This document shows, one piece after another, positions 21,350-31,901 of a stretch of 64,000 bases of DNA. Below the pieces are notes generated by a model. The model was given only the letters and a program-made list of their open reading frames with translations, searched no databases and was not told where the DNA came from. The stretch is taken from NCBI GenBank assembly GCA_034509495.1, contig CM067511.1, positions 632,618 through 696,617 on the forward strand, written 5' to 3'. Position 1 is the stretch's first letter; each line of letters opens with the position of its first letter. The stretch comes from Acestrorhynchus altus. Lineage: Eukaryota > Chordata > Actinopteri > Characiformes > Acestrorhynchidae. The position numbers and the translations under genes were made by a program.

Positions 21350-22335
21350 GAGTAAGAGATCTAAAGATGGGCACAACCAAGAGTAACAGGCCTTTAGACG
21401 GGTACAACCAAGAGTAAGAAGCCTGAAGATGGGCACAACCAAGAATACGACAAAAAGCATGAGAGCTTGAAAGACTGGCACTACCAAGAATGCACGCTCT
21501 GAAGACTACATAGAATGCCTAAACGATTGACACTAGAAATGAGAGCTCTGAAGACTGGCACAGCTAAGAGTAAGAGACTGAGTAAGAAGAGTGAGAATCC
21601 TAAAATCTGGCACTAACATGAACGAAAGCTCTAAAGATTTGAGTGAGAGAATTAATGACTGACATTACCAATAATATGTGTGCCCTGTAAGTTGGTGCTG
21701 CCAAGAGTGACAGCCCAAAAGACTGGTGGCATCAGTGGGAGGACTAAAGACTGGTACTACCAATAACATCAGTCCTGAAGACAAGTACTCCTTAGAATGA
21801 AAGCATTAAGCATAAACAAGACCAAGAGGAACATAAAATGACATTACAGAGTAAAAGCTAAAAAGTCTGAAGAATCACACTCCCAGAACTAAGAGCCCGG
21901 GAGATTGGTTCTACCAAGAGTGAAAGCACTAAATATTGGTGAGAGCTCTGAAGACTGGCACTACCCATATCAAAAGCCCTGAAGATTGGTTCTTCCAAGA
22001 GTGAGAGTCTCAAAAACAGGCACTACCATGGATGAGAGACCTAAAACTGACACTCCCAAGAGTGACTGTTGACTAATATTGCCCTGGAAGTGGGTGCTAC
22101 AATGAGTGAGAGCACTAAAGACTGATACTGCCAATACAAAGAGCCCTGAAGTTTGGTTCTACCAAGAGTGGGAACACTAAATACTGGCCTTACTAAGCTG
22201 GAGAGAACTAAAGACTCAACCTTCTTACAGTAAGAACCCTGGAAACTGGTACAGGACTATGAGTAAGAGTTGTGAAGACTGGCATTATTAAAAGAAGATC
22301 GGTCCTACCAAGACTGTACGATTGTGCAAGCAGTC
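21350..22335 (+). repeat. Degenerate 31-36 bp minisatellite, about 1 kb
   Basis: Roughly 28-30 diverged copies of a unit close to ACCAAGAGTAAGAGCC followed by CTGAAGACTGGCACT. Copies differ by substitutions and small indels, so the array is old. The unit is unlike the other arrays in the window. Confidence 0.85.
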
Positions 22336-22589
22336 ATGGCAGTACCGAGAATTAGAATCAGATTAGAATTGAATTAGAATTAGAATTGATGCTATTAAGT
22401 CAGGCACCGCTCAAGGCCTCTGGAAAGAGCTCCGATTTTTCTAACACACTAGGAATGATTCATGCATGTGTGTTTCTGATGAAGGTTCAGAATTTGGTCA
22501 CACATCTGATTGAGCTCATTAGCTGTCAGACTGAACATATCAGCTGTGAGAACCAGTGTCTCAATGAACCTTTTCACTACTGACAGTGT

Positions 22590-22990
22590 CATTCACATCA
22601 CGACTAAGCTTAATCTCGGACCAGAAAACTGTCCCTTTGGGTGTCTGTGTCCATCGGTAAACACATTAACTGCCATACAGCATTAATCAGTCAGCTGCTG
22701 CTTGTGTTTTCTGTCCGAGTTATGACGTCTTATTTCACACTCTATATGTGGGGGGATAAATGTGAAATTTCTTCTGCACATGAAAGGCTCAATAGATCTG
22801 CATAACCTTTGTGCTTCTTTATCAACTCAGTGTTTTGTTTCTGTGTGAAATCCAGACCCCCTACCATCGTCTTTAAAGCAGCAGTACAGTGGAGACTTTG
22901 CCCCCCCAATATCCGCCCCCTCTCAGCCTTCACGTGAGCGCACAACTCTGGCCGGCTGACGGGACGGAGGATTAGAGGCTGTGATTAAGA
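22590..22990. promoter_or_regulatory. Candidate conserved non-coding element
   Basis: Repeat-free segment with TAAGCTTAATCTCGGACC, AACACATTAACTGCCATACA, GCATTAATCAGTCAGCTGCT and GTTATGACGTCTTATTTC. Two TTAAT/ATTAA words lie close to an E-box (CAGCTG) and a CRE-like TGACGT. No open frame of note. Confidence 0.35.
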
Positions 22991-23289
22991 CGGACGGTGG
23001 CACCCCAGTGGGTGCTGTCTCTGTCCAGACCAAGAGGATGGACTAGGGAAAGTGGAGGGATGAGAGGAGAATTGTTCTTGCGGGGGCTGTTTGCAGAGTC
23101 TGAATGCAGTCTTCACCGTAATGTGTTACACTGAGGAATATGTGGATGAACTTGTGTCTTTTACTGTACCTTTGAAGAAACATCTACACTCTTTACAATA
23201 ATGGTGCCAAATGGTTCTTAGAAGCAATAGAAGAACCACTTATGGCTTGAGATTTGTTTAAACAAAATCCTACACATTAAAAACCTAAA

Positions 23290-23515
23290 CACTATAGTAT
23301 ATCTGTGGGCAACAGTGAAGAACATGTGGAGAAAAACCCAACCACAATAGGAGGTGGGGGATAGAAGTAAAGAATGTGTGTAGAAGAAGAAACCATCCAC
23401 CATTATCAGAGGTGTGTGGATAGCAGTGAAGCATGTGAAGGAGAACTTAATCACGCAAGGAGGTGTGTTGATAGCAGTGAAGAACCTGTGAAGAAGAAGA
23501 ACCCAACTATATGTG
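23290..23515 (+). repeat. ~60-65 bp degenerate tandem repeat
   Basis: Four diverged copies of a unit with GATAGCAGTGAAGAA, TGTGTAGAAGAAGAAACC and CCACCATTATCAGAGGTGTG. The 148-codon minus-strand open frame at 23218-23664 simply reads through it. Confidence 0.7.
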
Positions 23516-23769
23516 CCAAAAGTCATAGGGCAGGAAATATTATCATGTAGGACATCATATAGCCTGGCGAAGTGCAGAGATGTGTCATCAATTCTACAAC
23601 TACATGGAAGAAGTTTCCAGGGATGTTGACCGATGTTGTGACAGAGTTGCTTGTCACTGGGCAAGAACCACTAGAACCGGATCATCGTTGTTATTAACTT
23701 GACCCAACAGGGGTTTAAACTTAGAATCCGAGATCCGCTTTGAAAACAGCTACAATTCACTCGTTTCCA

Positions 23770-24005
23770 ACTGAATTTAATCCCAGTTTAAAGACCAAAG
23801 GAGCTTCCAGTGCATGTTTACTGCTCTGTCCACGTGAACATGATCAACCTGTATACAGACTCTGACTGATCAGAGAGAGGGGGCGGGGCTGATGCTCAAC
23901 CTGCATACAGACTCTGACTGATCAGAGAGAGGGGGCGGGACTGATGACATAATTGACCCAGATATTGGGTCATAGAGGAAAATGAGGAGGGAGGGGCTGC
24001 TCTCT
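23770..24005 (+). mobile_element. GC-box/TGATCA repeat element, copy 2 (two core units, both arms)
   Basis: Left arm TTTAATCCCAGTTTAAAG ... CTTCCAGTGCATGTTTACTG ... CCACGTGAACATGATCAACC, then two 52-bp core units, then the right arm GATGACATAATTGACCCAGA ... AAATGAGGAGGGAGGGGCTG. This is the most complete copy in the window and defines the family. Confidence 0.8.
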
Positions 24006-24529
24006 TTTTTACTCACACAGTGTTCAAATTTCAGAATACAAGTCCTGAGAAGGTATAACACTAACACGCACATAAAAGTAATAAAGGATATTCAGGTTTA
24101 TGAATAGGTTTATTTGGAGAATTGTCATGTATTTTGAAGAACTCATTATAAATATACTTGATTACAAATACTCATCAAAATATTGAATTTTAAGCCCATA
24201 AACTCTCTGGATGATCAATGTCCACTAGGATATCTGAGATATAATGTGTTTTTAGACCTTAGAAGCAAAATAATATAATTTAAATACTTTTCTAATGTTT
24301 TGGTGAATAAAAGAACATCAAACTATGAAAACATTGGACAAAATTGGCCTCAAGTTGTTATAGCTGATAAGTGTATATGAGAGCTTGTCTGGGAAATCAT
24401 GTTGAATGACCACTGGATGGCTGTGTTGAGCCACTCTGCTCAAAATACGACCAATATGCAAAGGTAAAGTAGATTTGTTTAATTTAAATTGGAAGTCATG
24501 GAGGTCCAACCTCACAACTTCCAGTGGAT

Positions 24530-24725
24530 CTAAGTGCCTGTTCAGAACCAGATTTTGCTAGTAGCTGGTTTCAGATGTTCTAAGCTTGTCAAGGTGGTTG
24601 AAAACTGGTGATCCAGGAGAAAACATACCCATCTTGTGATGCTGACAGACCAGCTTGGGCATGCTGGTCATGATGGTCAACCTGGTCACACTGGTCATAT
24701 GCTGGACATATGCAGCTTGTTGTAA
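24530..24725 (+). mobile_element. GCTGGTC foldback-type repeat, short copy
   Basis: Dense CTGGTC/GACCAG words (GACAGACCAGCTTGGGCATG, CTGGTCATGATGGTCAACC) as at 11100 and 58140, bounded by CCAGATTTTGCTAGTAGCTG. Confidence 0.65.
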
Positions 24726-25318
24726 CATCTCTCATATTATTTCAGTGGCTTGTTAAAATAAACCACACATGAGGAGATGCTTCAGTAGTTCAGTAGTATT
24801 TTTCTCTTCTTTTAACATCAATGAAAGATTAAATTAATCCCATAATGCAGTATAACATTATGCTAAATTACCATTATGACCCTTTTTATAGGTTGGAGGT
24901 CAGTGATTGTTTCAATACAATGTTTCTTCCTTTCATTGCCAGGGAGGGAACTTTATGAGGTTCCATTCACCACCACTGGTACTAAGTTCTGACTCTGAGG
25001 TTCTATAGAAGGGATCATAAACCTGGAATATCTTCTCAGTACTTTGTTTGCATGCAGATGATGAAGTGAAATAAACATGAACATGCTTGCAGTTTACCAA
25101 ATATTTTGAAGTCTTTGGGTTTGTTAAAATGACCTACGCAGTGTGGCTGGTCAAGCTGGTCAGGCGGGCTGGGTTAGTGGTTGGAATGGACTCTGACAAC
25201 AGTGTTGTCTGTGAGTTAATCTTAAGACCTGATCATACGGTCATGTGTACTGGTTCCAATGTATCCATACATCTGCATATTTATTTATACTTTTGGTTTT
25301 ACAGTTTCTGATTATGCT

Positions 25319-25425
25319 CTCTATCTCTCTCTCTCTCTCTCCTCTTCTCTCTCTCTCTCCTCTCTTCTCTCTCTCCTCTCCTCTCTCTCTCTCTATCTCT
25401 CTCTCTCAATCTCTCTCAATTGCTT
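25319..25425 (+). repeat. Imperfect (CT)n tract
   Basis: CT-rich run with TCCTCT interruptions, about 300 bp upstream of the gtf3a promoter. Confidence 0.95.
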
Positions 25426-25623
25426 TATTATCAACAATGATGCCAAAGCACAGAAACATTAAAACAGAACAATATCACAATAAAATTAATAAAACAACAT
25501 GGAAAAAAGTAATTAAAGATTTTATAAACATATATACGTGGGTACACAGACACCCACATAACAATACAAATAAGTATTTACAGTATTTATATTCAGTGGT
25601 AAATAAAAATACTCTCTCTGTTC

Positions 25624-25681
25624 TCTCCCCCGCCCCGCCCCGCCCCCGTTTCTCTCACGTGGTACACTCCTGGTGACGTCA
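25624..25681 (+). promoter_or_regulatory. gtf3a core promoter: GC boxes and palindromic CRE
   Basis: Tandem GC boxes (CCCCGCCCCGCCCCGCCCCC, 25627-25647) are followed by a perfect CRE palindrome, TGACGTCA (25674-25681), 48 bp upstream of the gtf3a start codon. No TATA box is seen, which suits a housekeeping factor gene. The last base of the CRE is the A of an upstream in-frame ATG (25681). Confidence 0.6.
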
Positions 25682-25728
25682 TGTCCGGTCTGTCATGGCG
25701 CTGCTCTGATACTCGTGTTCTTCTCGCG

Positions 25729-26261
25729 ATGCGGCAGAAAACGTTTATCTGCTCGTTCTCGGGCTGCCTGGCTGCTTACGACAAAGAGTGGAAACTAGAG
25801 GCTCATCTGTGTAAACACACCGGGGTGGTGAGTCTCTGACTCTGCGGTCCAGTATAATAACTATGATATTAATATTAATACTGCTCCATAAACATGTGGA
25901 CAGGAAATGCAGACATTTATAATTGTTTATGAATCTGTTCACCAGGGTTTTATAGTCATATCTGTGAAATGAGAGATGCTCTGTTTCAACAATCAAGAGC
26001 AAACTAAACTAATGTCTGAGGTTTAAATAAGAGCTTCCTCCAGAGTCTGTGATCAGCTGATGTCCTGCACCAATCATAATAAATGTGGGCGTGTCCTAAC
26101 TGTTTACATTGGGAGCTAGTGGTCTGGTGGTTGGGGAACCAGTCTTGAAGGTCACCGGTTCCCTGAACTGGCAGGACGTGACTGAAGCGCCCAGTGCTGC
26201 TCCTCGGGTGCTGAGGATAGGGCTGCCCACCACTCCGGGCACGTGTGCTCACTGCCCCCTA

Positions 26262-26303
<42 letters not shown>

Positions 26304-29300
26304 CACTGTGTGTGAATGGGTGTGTGCATAACACAGTGGGTCACATGAGTATAATTAATTTCTTCAGTTTTATGTGTGCAGTCATAGCTCCAGCATTTCC
26401 ATGCCTGCGTGGATGTCTGTACACTGATGGAGTAACGTCTATAACGGTCTGCTCTGCAGAGGCCGTTTGCGTGCCAGTATGAAGGCTGCAGGAAAGCGTT
26501 CTGCTCTAAATCACATCTCGCCCGGCATATGCTCACACACACCGGGGAGAGACCCTTCCAGTAAGTGTAGACCACTGTCTTCATGTGCATATGGTCAGTG
26601 TTGATCAGGTCTGCCACAGTCTTTCCCTGTTCCTGCAGGTGCACTGAGGAAGGCTGCACGGAGGCCTTCACCACAAACGCCAACTTGAGGAAGCACATTT
26701 CACGCAAACACAAACTGGAGGTCAAGCAGTATGTTGTGAGTTCCCTGTTACACTTTTATCAGTACATTCGATCAGTTACTGTTCTCAGCTCGGTCGTGCA
26801 GATTTCGCCTTTACAGCATCAGGAGAATTCCACCTTTTCTGTCTCGAGAGGAGCTCAGGTGCTCGTTCAGTCTCTCATCATTTCAAGACTTGACCTGCAA
26901 CTCCTTTCTAGCTGCCCATCCTATGTGGACCATAAGGCCCTTCAGCTGATCCAAAATGCAGAGGCATCATTTGTCTTCAGTGTCCCAAAGTTCGCTCGTG
27001 TTAACTCCTCTGCTGCTTCCCGGCTTCCTGTAGCTCAACATCAGATTCAGGTGGTCTACAAAGCCAAAACTGGACCAGCCCCTCTGTACTTGATGGCAAT
27101 GGTCACTTGATCTGTACCAAAAGCCCCTTGAGCATCAAGTGCAGCTTGGCCTGACCAGTCATCCCTTAAGACGCAGTGAAGACTGGCTGTCCCCTGGGTG
27201 TCTTCTCACTTCCGTTTAAGCTTCTAGAGTCTGGAGGAAGAGTTTACAGGCACAGAATCCAAGGTGTTTGAAGTCTTTAGGGGGCAGAGTCTTCTGCTGG
27301 TGTTGGTCCACTGTGGTATATCAAGTCCAGACTCAACGCTGCATCTCCATATCATTATGGTTGGAGAAAATATCACAAGTTGAATGAATTAATTTTGTAT
27401 TTTTCTTAAAAAAGGAAGAAAGTCAAGCAAATGAAATGTACAGTTATCTGCAGATCAGCGCTTTTAGAAAAATGATTGGCAGCGGACAGATTAGATGAAA
27501 AGGTCAAATTAAAGTTAATAAATTTCATTTTTCATGCTCATAAATGTACAGAACTCTCTTCTCCAGCTGTCTCTGTCTCCACAGTGTCCATTTGAAGGCT
27601 GTGGAAAAGCGTTCAAGAAGAACAACCAGTTGAAGGTTCACGAATGTACACACACTCATCTGCTCCCTTATCAGTAAGAATGTCTCCTCCCATCACATTT
27701 TCTTTTGTGCATTTCTTCTTAAATTAGACTCTCTTTGATTGGTTTTCAGCTCAGGGCATCTTATTGTGTCCTCTGGACAGCCGGTGGGACTGGGTCAGGA
27801 CCGGGGTTTTGGGCTTTAATTCATCTATTGTACTAAAACATTCATATAAAAGTTAAATCACAACCACAGTAGCAACAGAGTGAGACAGAACAGCATTTCG
27901 TTGTTTAATTCTGGTCAATAACGTCCACCTTTGACGTCCTTTGAAAGGAATAAATTGAGACATCTGAGGGAAATGGGGGGGTACTCTTTTGTTGGAGTAA
28001 CTGTCTCTACTGTCCAGGGAAGATGTGCTGTTAGATTCTGGAGCACTGCTGTGAGGATTCTCATCCAACTCATCCCAACTCATTGAGCTCCATCATTCCA
28101 GAGAACTCAGTTGCACTGCTCCACAGCTCAATGTTGGGGGGGCTTTATACCCTCTAGTCCACACCCTGTTTCTGTTCGTTTGGTTGTACGTCTCTGCAGG
28201 GACTGGACAAGCTCATATTAAAGACGTGTATTCTGAAGAGTGCAGTTTAGTGCCATCTGATAGTGAACTGATTTGAGCTTCTCTGTTATCTTGACTTTTC
28301 CAGATGTTCATATGAAGGCTGTGAGAGACGGTTTCCAAACCCTAGCAAACAGAAACGTCACGAGAAAGTGCATAAAGGTGAGTGTCGCATGATCTGCAAG
28401 TGGGTTGAAGATTCTCATCCAGAGCGACGTACAGAAGAGCTTCATGATCTTGATGTGCACAAAACACAAGTATACAGTATATTGAATTATATGCACTTGA
28501 TGGAGATAGTCTTCAGTCTGAAGACCGCAAAGACAACCTTTTGGAACTCCAGGGGAAGTTCGTCCCACGCTTTTGGCTTTGTAGGCCAGCATCAAGGTTT
28601 TTAATCTGATGTTCAGCTACAAGAATCCAGCGAAAAGGACGCAGCAGAGGCCACTGTGTCGATGATCAACAAAACCATACATTGAGCAGCCCTTCTCTGC
28701 ATCCTCTGTGCTCTTCCTGTACTCACCGTGACTGTCCATCACCGGTCATTCCTGAACATCTGAACCTGTGCAAGGCTGGAGTGTTCTCTGGAATGATGGA
28801 GCTCCATCCAGTACTTTTTGTGATGAGTTGGGAAGTTCACTTTTACATCTCAACAAATGAGGACACCTTTGAACTAGGATCTTCTGAAAAGACCTGCTGT
28901 GTGTTTTGGTGAATAAATGTTGGGACGCTGTTGGTGAAGGGGTCCCGTGTCTCAAGTGTTTTTGTGAATGGTGTGTCCAGGTTACCCCTGCTCAGCTGAG
29001 GACTGCTCCTTTATAGGGAAGAACTGGACTGAACTGCTGCAGCACAGGAAAAGCCATATAGGTGAAGACTTTTCTGATTGACTGCATGAGGATTAAGCAG
29101 GGAACTGTGAATGAACTGAACTGTTGTGTGTGTGTGTGTGTGTGTGTGTTTAGCGAAAGTGCCATGTGACCAGTGTAATAGGATGTTCAGTGATCAGTGG
29201 GTCCTGCAGCAGCACCAGCGAGTGCACTCTAAAGAGCGGGTTGTGTTCCACTGTCCACGGGACGGCTGCCAGCGCTCATACACCACCGCCTTCAACCTGC

Positions 29301-31105
29301 AGAGCCACATTCTGTCGTACCACCAGGAGGAGCACCCCTTCACCTGCCCTGAGCCTGGCTGCGGGAAATCTTTCTGCATGAGGGTAAGGAGACTCACTAC
29401 CAGTACTGCATTACTGGTGTTTAATAGCAGTAACATCTGCCTCATCCGTACGACTCGCTGATCTCACTGTCCACTGTATCGGCTACTCTGATCATACAGA
29501 TCATGATCATTCCAGACTGTAGTTCATCTGCTTCTCTGCAGACTTTATTCTCCTCCTTTCACCCTGATCTTCAGTGATCAGGACCCCACAGGACCATCAC
29601 AGAGCTGATATTATGTGGGTGGTGGGTCATTCTCAGCACTGCAGTCACACTGATATGGTGGTGGTGTGTTAGTGTGTGTTGACCTGGTACCAGTGGATAG
29701 AGACAAATGCAGATGTGGCACATCAGGGCCAAGTGCAGTGCGTCCACCACCACAACATTTTGGAGCGTTTTTATTGGTCCATTCGTAATGATATGCTGAC
29801 ACGTTAAGAAACAAAAGGGCACTTAAGACGTATTGATACATTCAGAATCAAACCTGGTTTAGTTAATAATGATCCAATATTTCAGTTCAGTTGTTTTTCT
29901 TAACGATGCACCAAATAAATCACTGAATCGATGTTATGAAGTGTCCCCACTTTATTAGAACGTGCTGACCACTCACATCAGAAGTGACAGAACTCACTCG
30001 AAAGGGTTAAAGTACCTCCACGAAGTCAACATGTATGTAAACGCAGTCCACCTTTGCTCGTTGCAGCCGAAGACTTCCATTTTAAACTCACAGGTCTGTT
30101 TCCAAAATGCATCCTGATGCTGAATTTTGTGGTGAGGAGAGGTTTTCTTCTGATGATATGAAGACCATATTAGTGCAGGTGTCACTGAACAGTACAACAA
30201 CGTACCACAACTCCAGAGTCTGCGGAAACATTCTGTAGGTCTTTTACAGTAAAGCCGAGGTTGTGATTTATCTTGACCTCCACTGTTCCTGTTAAAGGTC
30301 ATTTCTTAATTCCATTCCCAACTGAAGGAAAGTCGTTTTCCTCAGGTTGACGTTTCTTCTTCGGAATGTAATTAAGAAACGTTGTCTGTAAATAAACTGA
30401 TTTTCTTTCTGATCATAAAGAGCTTTTTTATTTTCTCCTCACAGCAAAGTTTACAGCGCCACTGTGTGGTTCATGATCCTCAGAGGAAGAAACAGGTGAT
30501 TTTTTTATTTATTTAATACATTTTCCAGCTTCAGAATAGAAAGCGATGTTTGGGAATATTTCAGGAATAAACCAGCTCGTTTTAAATTGGACCTGTCCAG
30601 TGTCTGGTCAGTTTCAGCACTTTGTCATAACCATGATGGTTTAATGTTTTCCTAAAAGCTGAAAAAATGGTTTTTAATGGGCATCTTTCATTGGTTGTTT
30701 CAGAAGAAACCTCGTCCCCAACGGTCTCTAGCCTCACGCCTGAGTGGCTTCAAACATTCCAGAACCCGTCCACTGAAAACCTCCAAACATCAGGAATCTA
30801 CATCTTCGCTGACCGGCAAAACCGCAGTCTCCACATCAGACTGTGGTGAAGTGGACACCCAGTCTATCGAAGAAGATTGTAGCAGAACATCAGGACCTCT
30901 CACGTGTGATGATCCAAAAGAAACCGGCCCATCAGAATTGACTGATTCGGACAGTACGATTGTTCTCATATTGGAGCCCCTTGTCTTGGACAGTCCAGCA
31001 TTAAGCCAATCAGAGTGCAAAAAATCTGAGGACACAGGGAACCGCCACTCTGAGCCCATTCGTTTCGAGAATAGTGTTTACCCAATCGGAACCCACAAAA
31101 TCTGA
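25729..31105 (+). CDS. gtf3a: Transcription factor IIIA, complete CDS in nine exons
   Basis: TFIIIA binds the internal control region of 5S rRNA genes to recruit TFIIIC/TFIIIB and Pol III, and also binds 5S rRNA itself (family knowledge). Exons: 25729-25827, 26460-26560, 26639-26735, 27585-27673, 28304-28377, 28981-29061, 29154-29383, 30445-30495, 30704-31105. All are GT-AG and in frame: 407 residues against 365 in human. Nine C2H2 fingers are complete, from C8/C13/H26/H30 (CSFSGCLAAYDKEWKLEAH) to finger 9 (CPEPGCGKSFCMRQSLQRH, ending near residue 264). Finger 7 has the short C-x2-C spacing (CDQC). The conserved tail motif RSLASRLSGF follows at about 281. The remaining ~115 residues are acidic and Ser/Thr-rich, unlike mammals. 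An in-frame ATG at 25681 would add 16 residues, but it overlaps the CRE, so 25729 is preferred. Mammalian GTF3A is known to use an upstream non-AUG start, so an N-terminal extension is possible. Confidence 0.95.
25985..26103 (+). mobile_element. Dispersed repeat (AACAATCAAGAGCAAAC family), copy 1, in gtf3a intron 1
   Basis: Matches 47440-47610 over AACAATCAAGAGCAAAC, AACTAATGTCTGAGGTTTAA, ATCAGCTGATGT and AATAAATGTGGGCG. Family unknown to me; no coding content. Confidence 0.7.
26105..26380 (+). mobile_element. tRNA-derived SINE in gtf3a intron 1
   Basis: Head with Pol III A-box-like TGGTCTGGTGGTTGGGG and a B-box-like region (CCGGTTCCCTGAACTG), then the teleost SINE body (GCTGCTCCTCGGGTGCTGAG, GCTGCCCACCACTCCGGGCA, GTGTGCTCACTGCCCCCTAA), a GT run at 26262-26301 and a diverged tail. 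It is too diverged to be a functional tRNA gene. Confidence 0.8.
26780..27230 (+). mobile_element. Non-LTR retrotransposon (LINE) fragment, reverse transcriptase C-terminal region
   Basis: The plus strand encodes LVQSLIISRLDLQLL, KALQLIQNAEASFVF, SRLPVAQHQIQVVYKAKTG and APLYLMAM, the familiar teleost LINE pattern (VISRLDYCN...LQxIQNAAARLV...LPVxxRIxFK). Only this C-terminal slice is present. It lies in gtf3a intron 3, and its frame is continuous with exon 3 through the donor at 26736. Confidence 0.85.
27985..28225 (+). mobile_element. GGACAAAAGTATTGGGACAC-family fragment in gtf3a intron 4
   Basis: Body words GTTGGAGTAACTGTCTCTAC, GAGCACTGCTGTGAGGAT, GAGCTCCATCATTCCAGAGA, GCTCCACAGCTCAATG and GCAGGGACTGGACAAGC. 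Ends are missing. Another small piece in the reverse sense lies at 28770-28850. Confidence 0.7.
28395..28650 (+). mobile_element. Teleost dispersed repeat fragment in gtf3a intron 5
   Basis: TTCTCATCCAGAGCGACGTACA is the common teleost CTTATCCAGAGCGACTTACA word, followed by a segment (GGGGAAGTTCGTCCCACGC, GGCTTTGTAGGCCAGCAT) typical of another dispersed fish repeat. Partial and diverged. Confidence 0.55.
29124..29149 (+). repeat. (GT)n at gtf3a exon 7 acceptor
   Basis: A GT run followed directly by TTTAG, the acceptor of the exon at 29154. This intron therefore has almost no classical pyrimidine tract. Confidence 0.95.
29490..29705 (-). mobile_element. GCTGAGAATGACCCA-family repeat, copy 2, in gtf3a intron 7
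   Basis: Reverse copy: GTTCATCTGCTTCTCTGCAG, GGTGGGTCATTCTCAGCACT, GCAGTCACACTGATATGG. Confidence 0.75.
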
Positions 31106-31360
31106 AGATGCGGTGACAAGCCAATCAGAGCTTTTCAAATTTGAGAAAGTATTGATCAGTCGGATCCCATTCAGTTTAGAAATACAGTGACTGGTCAATC
31201 AGAACTGGGGAAATGTGAAAATAAGCCAATCAGAACCCAGCAAACCTGAGAAGTTAGAAACTGACCAATCAGAACCCATCCATTTTGAGAATACAGTTAG
31301 AAGCCAATCAGACAAACTCAGAGTTTTTGAAAACATAGCAAACAACCAATCATATCCCTA
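31003..31360 (+). repeat. Degenerate CCAATCAG repeat in gtf3a last exon and 3' UTR
   Basis: CCAATCAG or a one-base variant recurs at 31006, 31082, 31121, 31195, 31226, 31265, 31303 and 31346, with intervening GAACCC and TTTGAGAAT words. The first copies encode acidic SQSE...FEN segments of the TFIIIA tail; later copies lie beyond its stop codon (31103-31105). Confidence 0.8.
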
Positions 31361-31624
31361 TTCCAGTTTACCCATGAAGGCAATGTGCCAGACTGGTTTC
31401 CAGGATGCTATAATCACCAAGATCGTCATGGAGACCAGATCTAGGCAACTTTCATTGGCTGGCTGGTCACCATGGAGACCAACAGAAATGAATAATGAGA
31501 AGTGTAGTAAAAAAATGGATTTAATGTTTGTTGTCATTGTTGAGAGAAGATCTGAAGGAACACTGGAGGGTCTGCCTGCTCCACAGGAGCACGGGCTCTT
31601 AGAGAGGGTGTGTTTAGGTTATAG

Positions 31625-31630
31625 AATAAA
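31625..31630 (+). terminator. AATAAA, possible gtf3a polyadenylation signal
   Basis: Canonical hexamer 520 bp after the gtf3a stop codon. A second one at 31823-31828 lies 79 bp before the convergent mtif3 stop, so the two 3' UTRs may overlap. Confidence 0.4.
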
Positions 31631-31884
31631 CACGGTGATGCAGAATTGACCCAACGTCTCCATTCAGATGATTTTGTTTTTGTAGGATTTGTCTGGATAA
31701 AGGCATCTGTTTGGAAGATCATCTAAAATCTTTACCAGGATCTGACGGCCTTCCTTCCTTGTTTATGTTGGAATGAGTTTGTCTTTAGTTTGCTTTGTGC
31801 TGATCTTCACAGGCTCGATTCTAATAAAGGACCGTCTGTATTTGTGTTCAAACTCCTCCAGCTCAGGTCTGTATGAAAGGCTGG

Positions 31885-31890
31885 TTTATT
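31885..31890 (-). terminator. AATAAA (minus strand), possible mtif3 signal
   Basis: Reverse complement TTTATT, only 12 bp beyond the mtif3 stop codon. This is unusually close, and a more distal signal may be used instead. Confidence 0.25.
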
Positions 31891-31901
31891 GTGTCTTCAT
31901 T

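Noticed and set aside
26105..26200. tRNA gene
   Set aside because: A- and B-box-like words are present, but the cloverleaf is not maintained and the body is a SINE.
31215..31649. Separate 144-codon gene after gtf3a
   Set aside because: The first part is the same repeat as the gtf3a tail in another frame and the rest has no similarity. It begins at a GTG and is better explained as 3' UTR.
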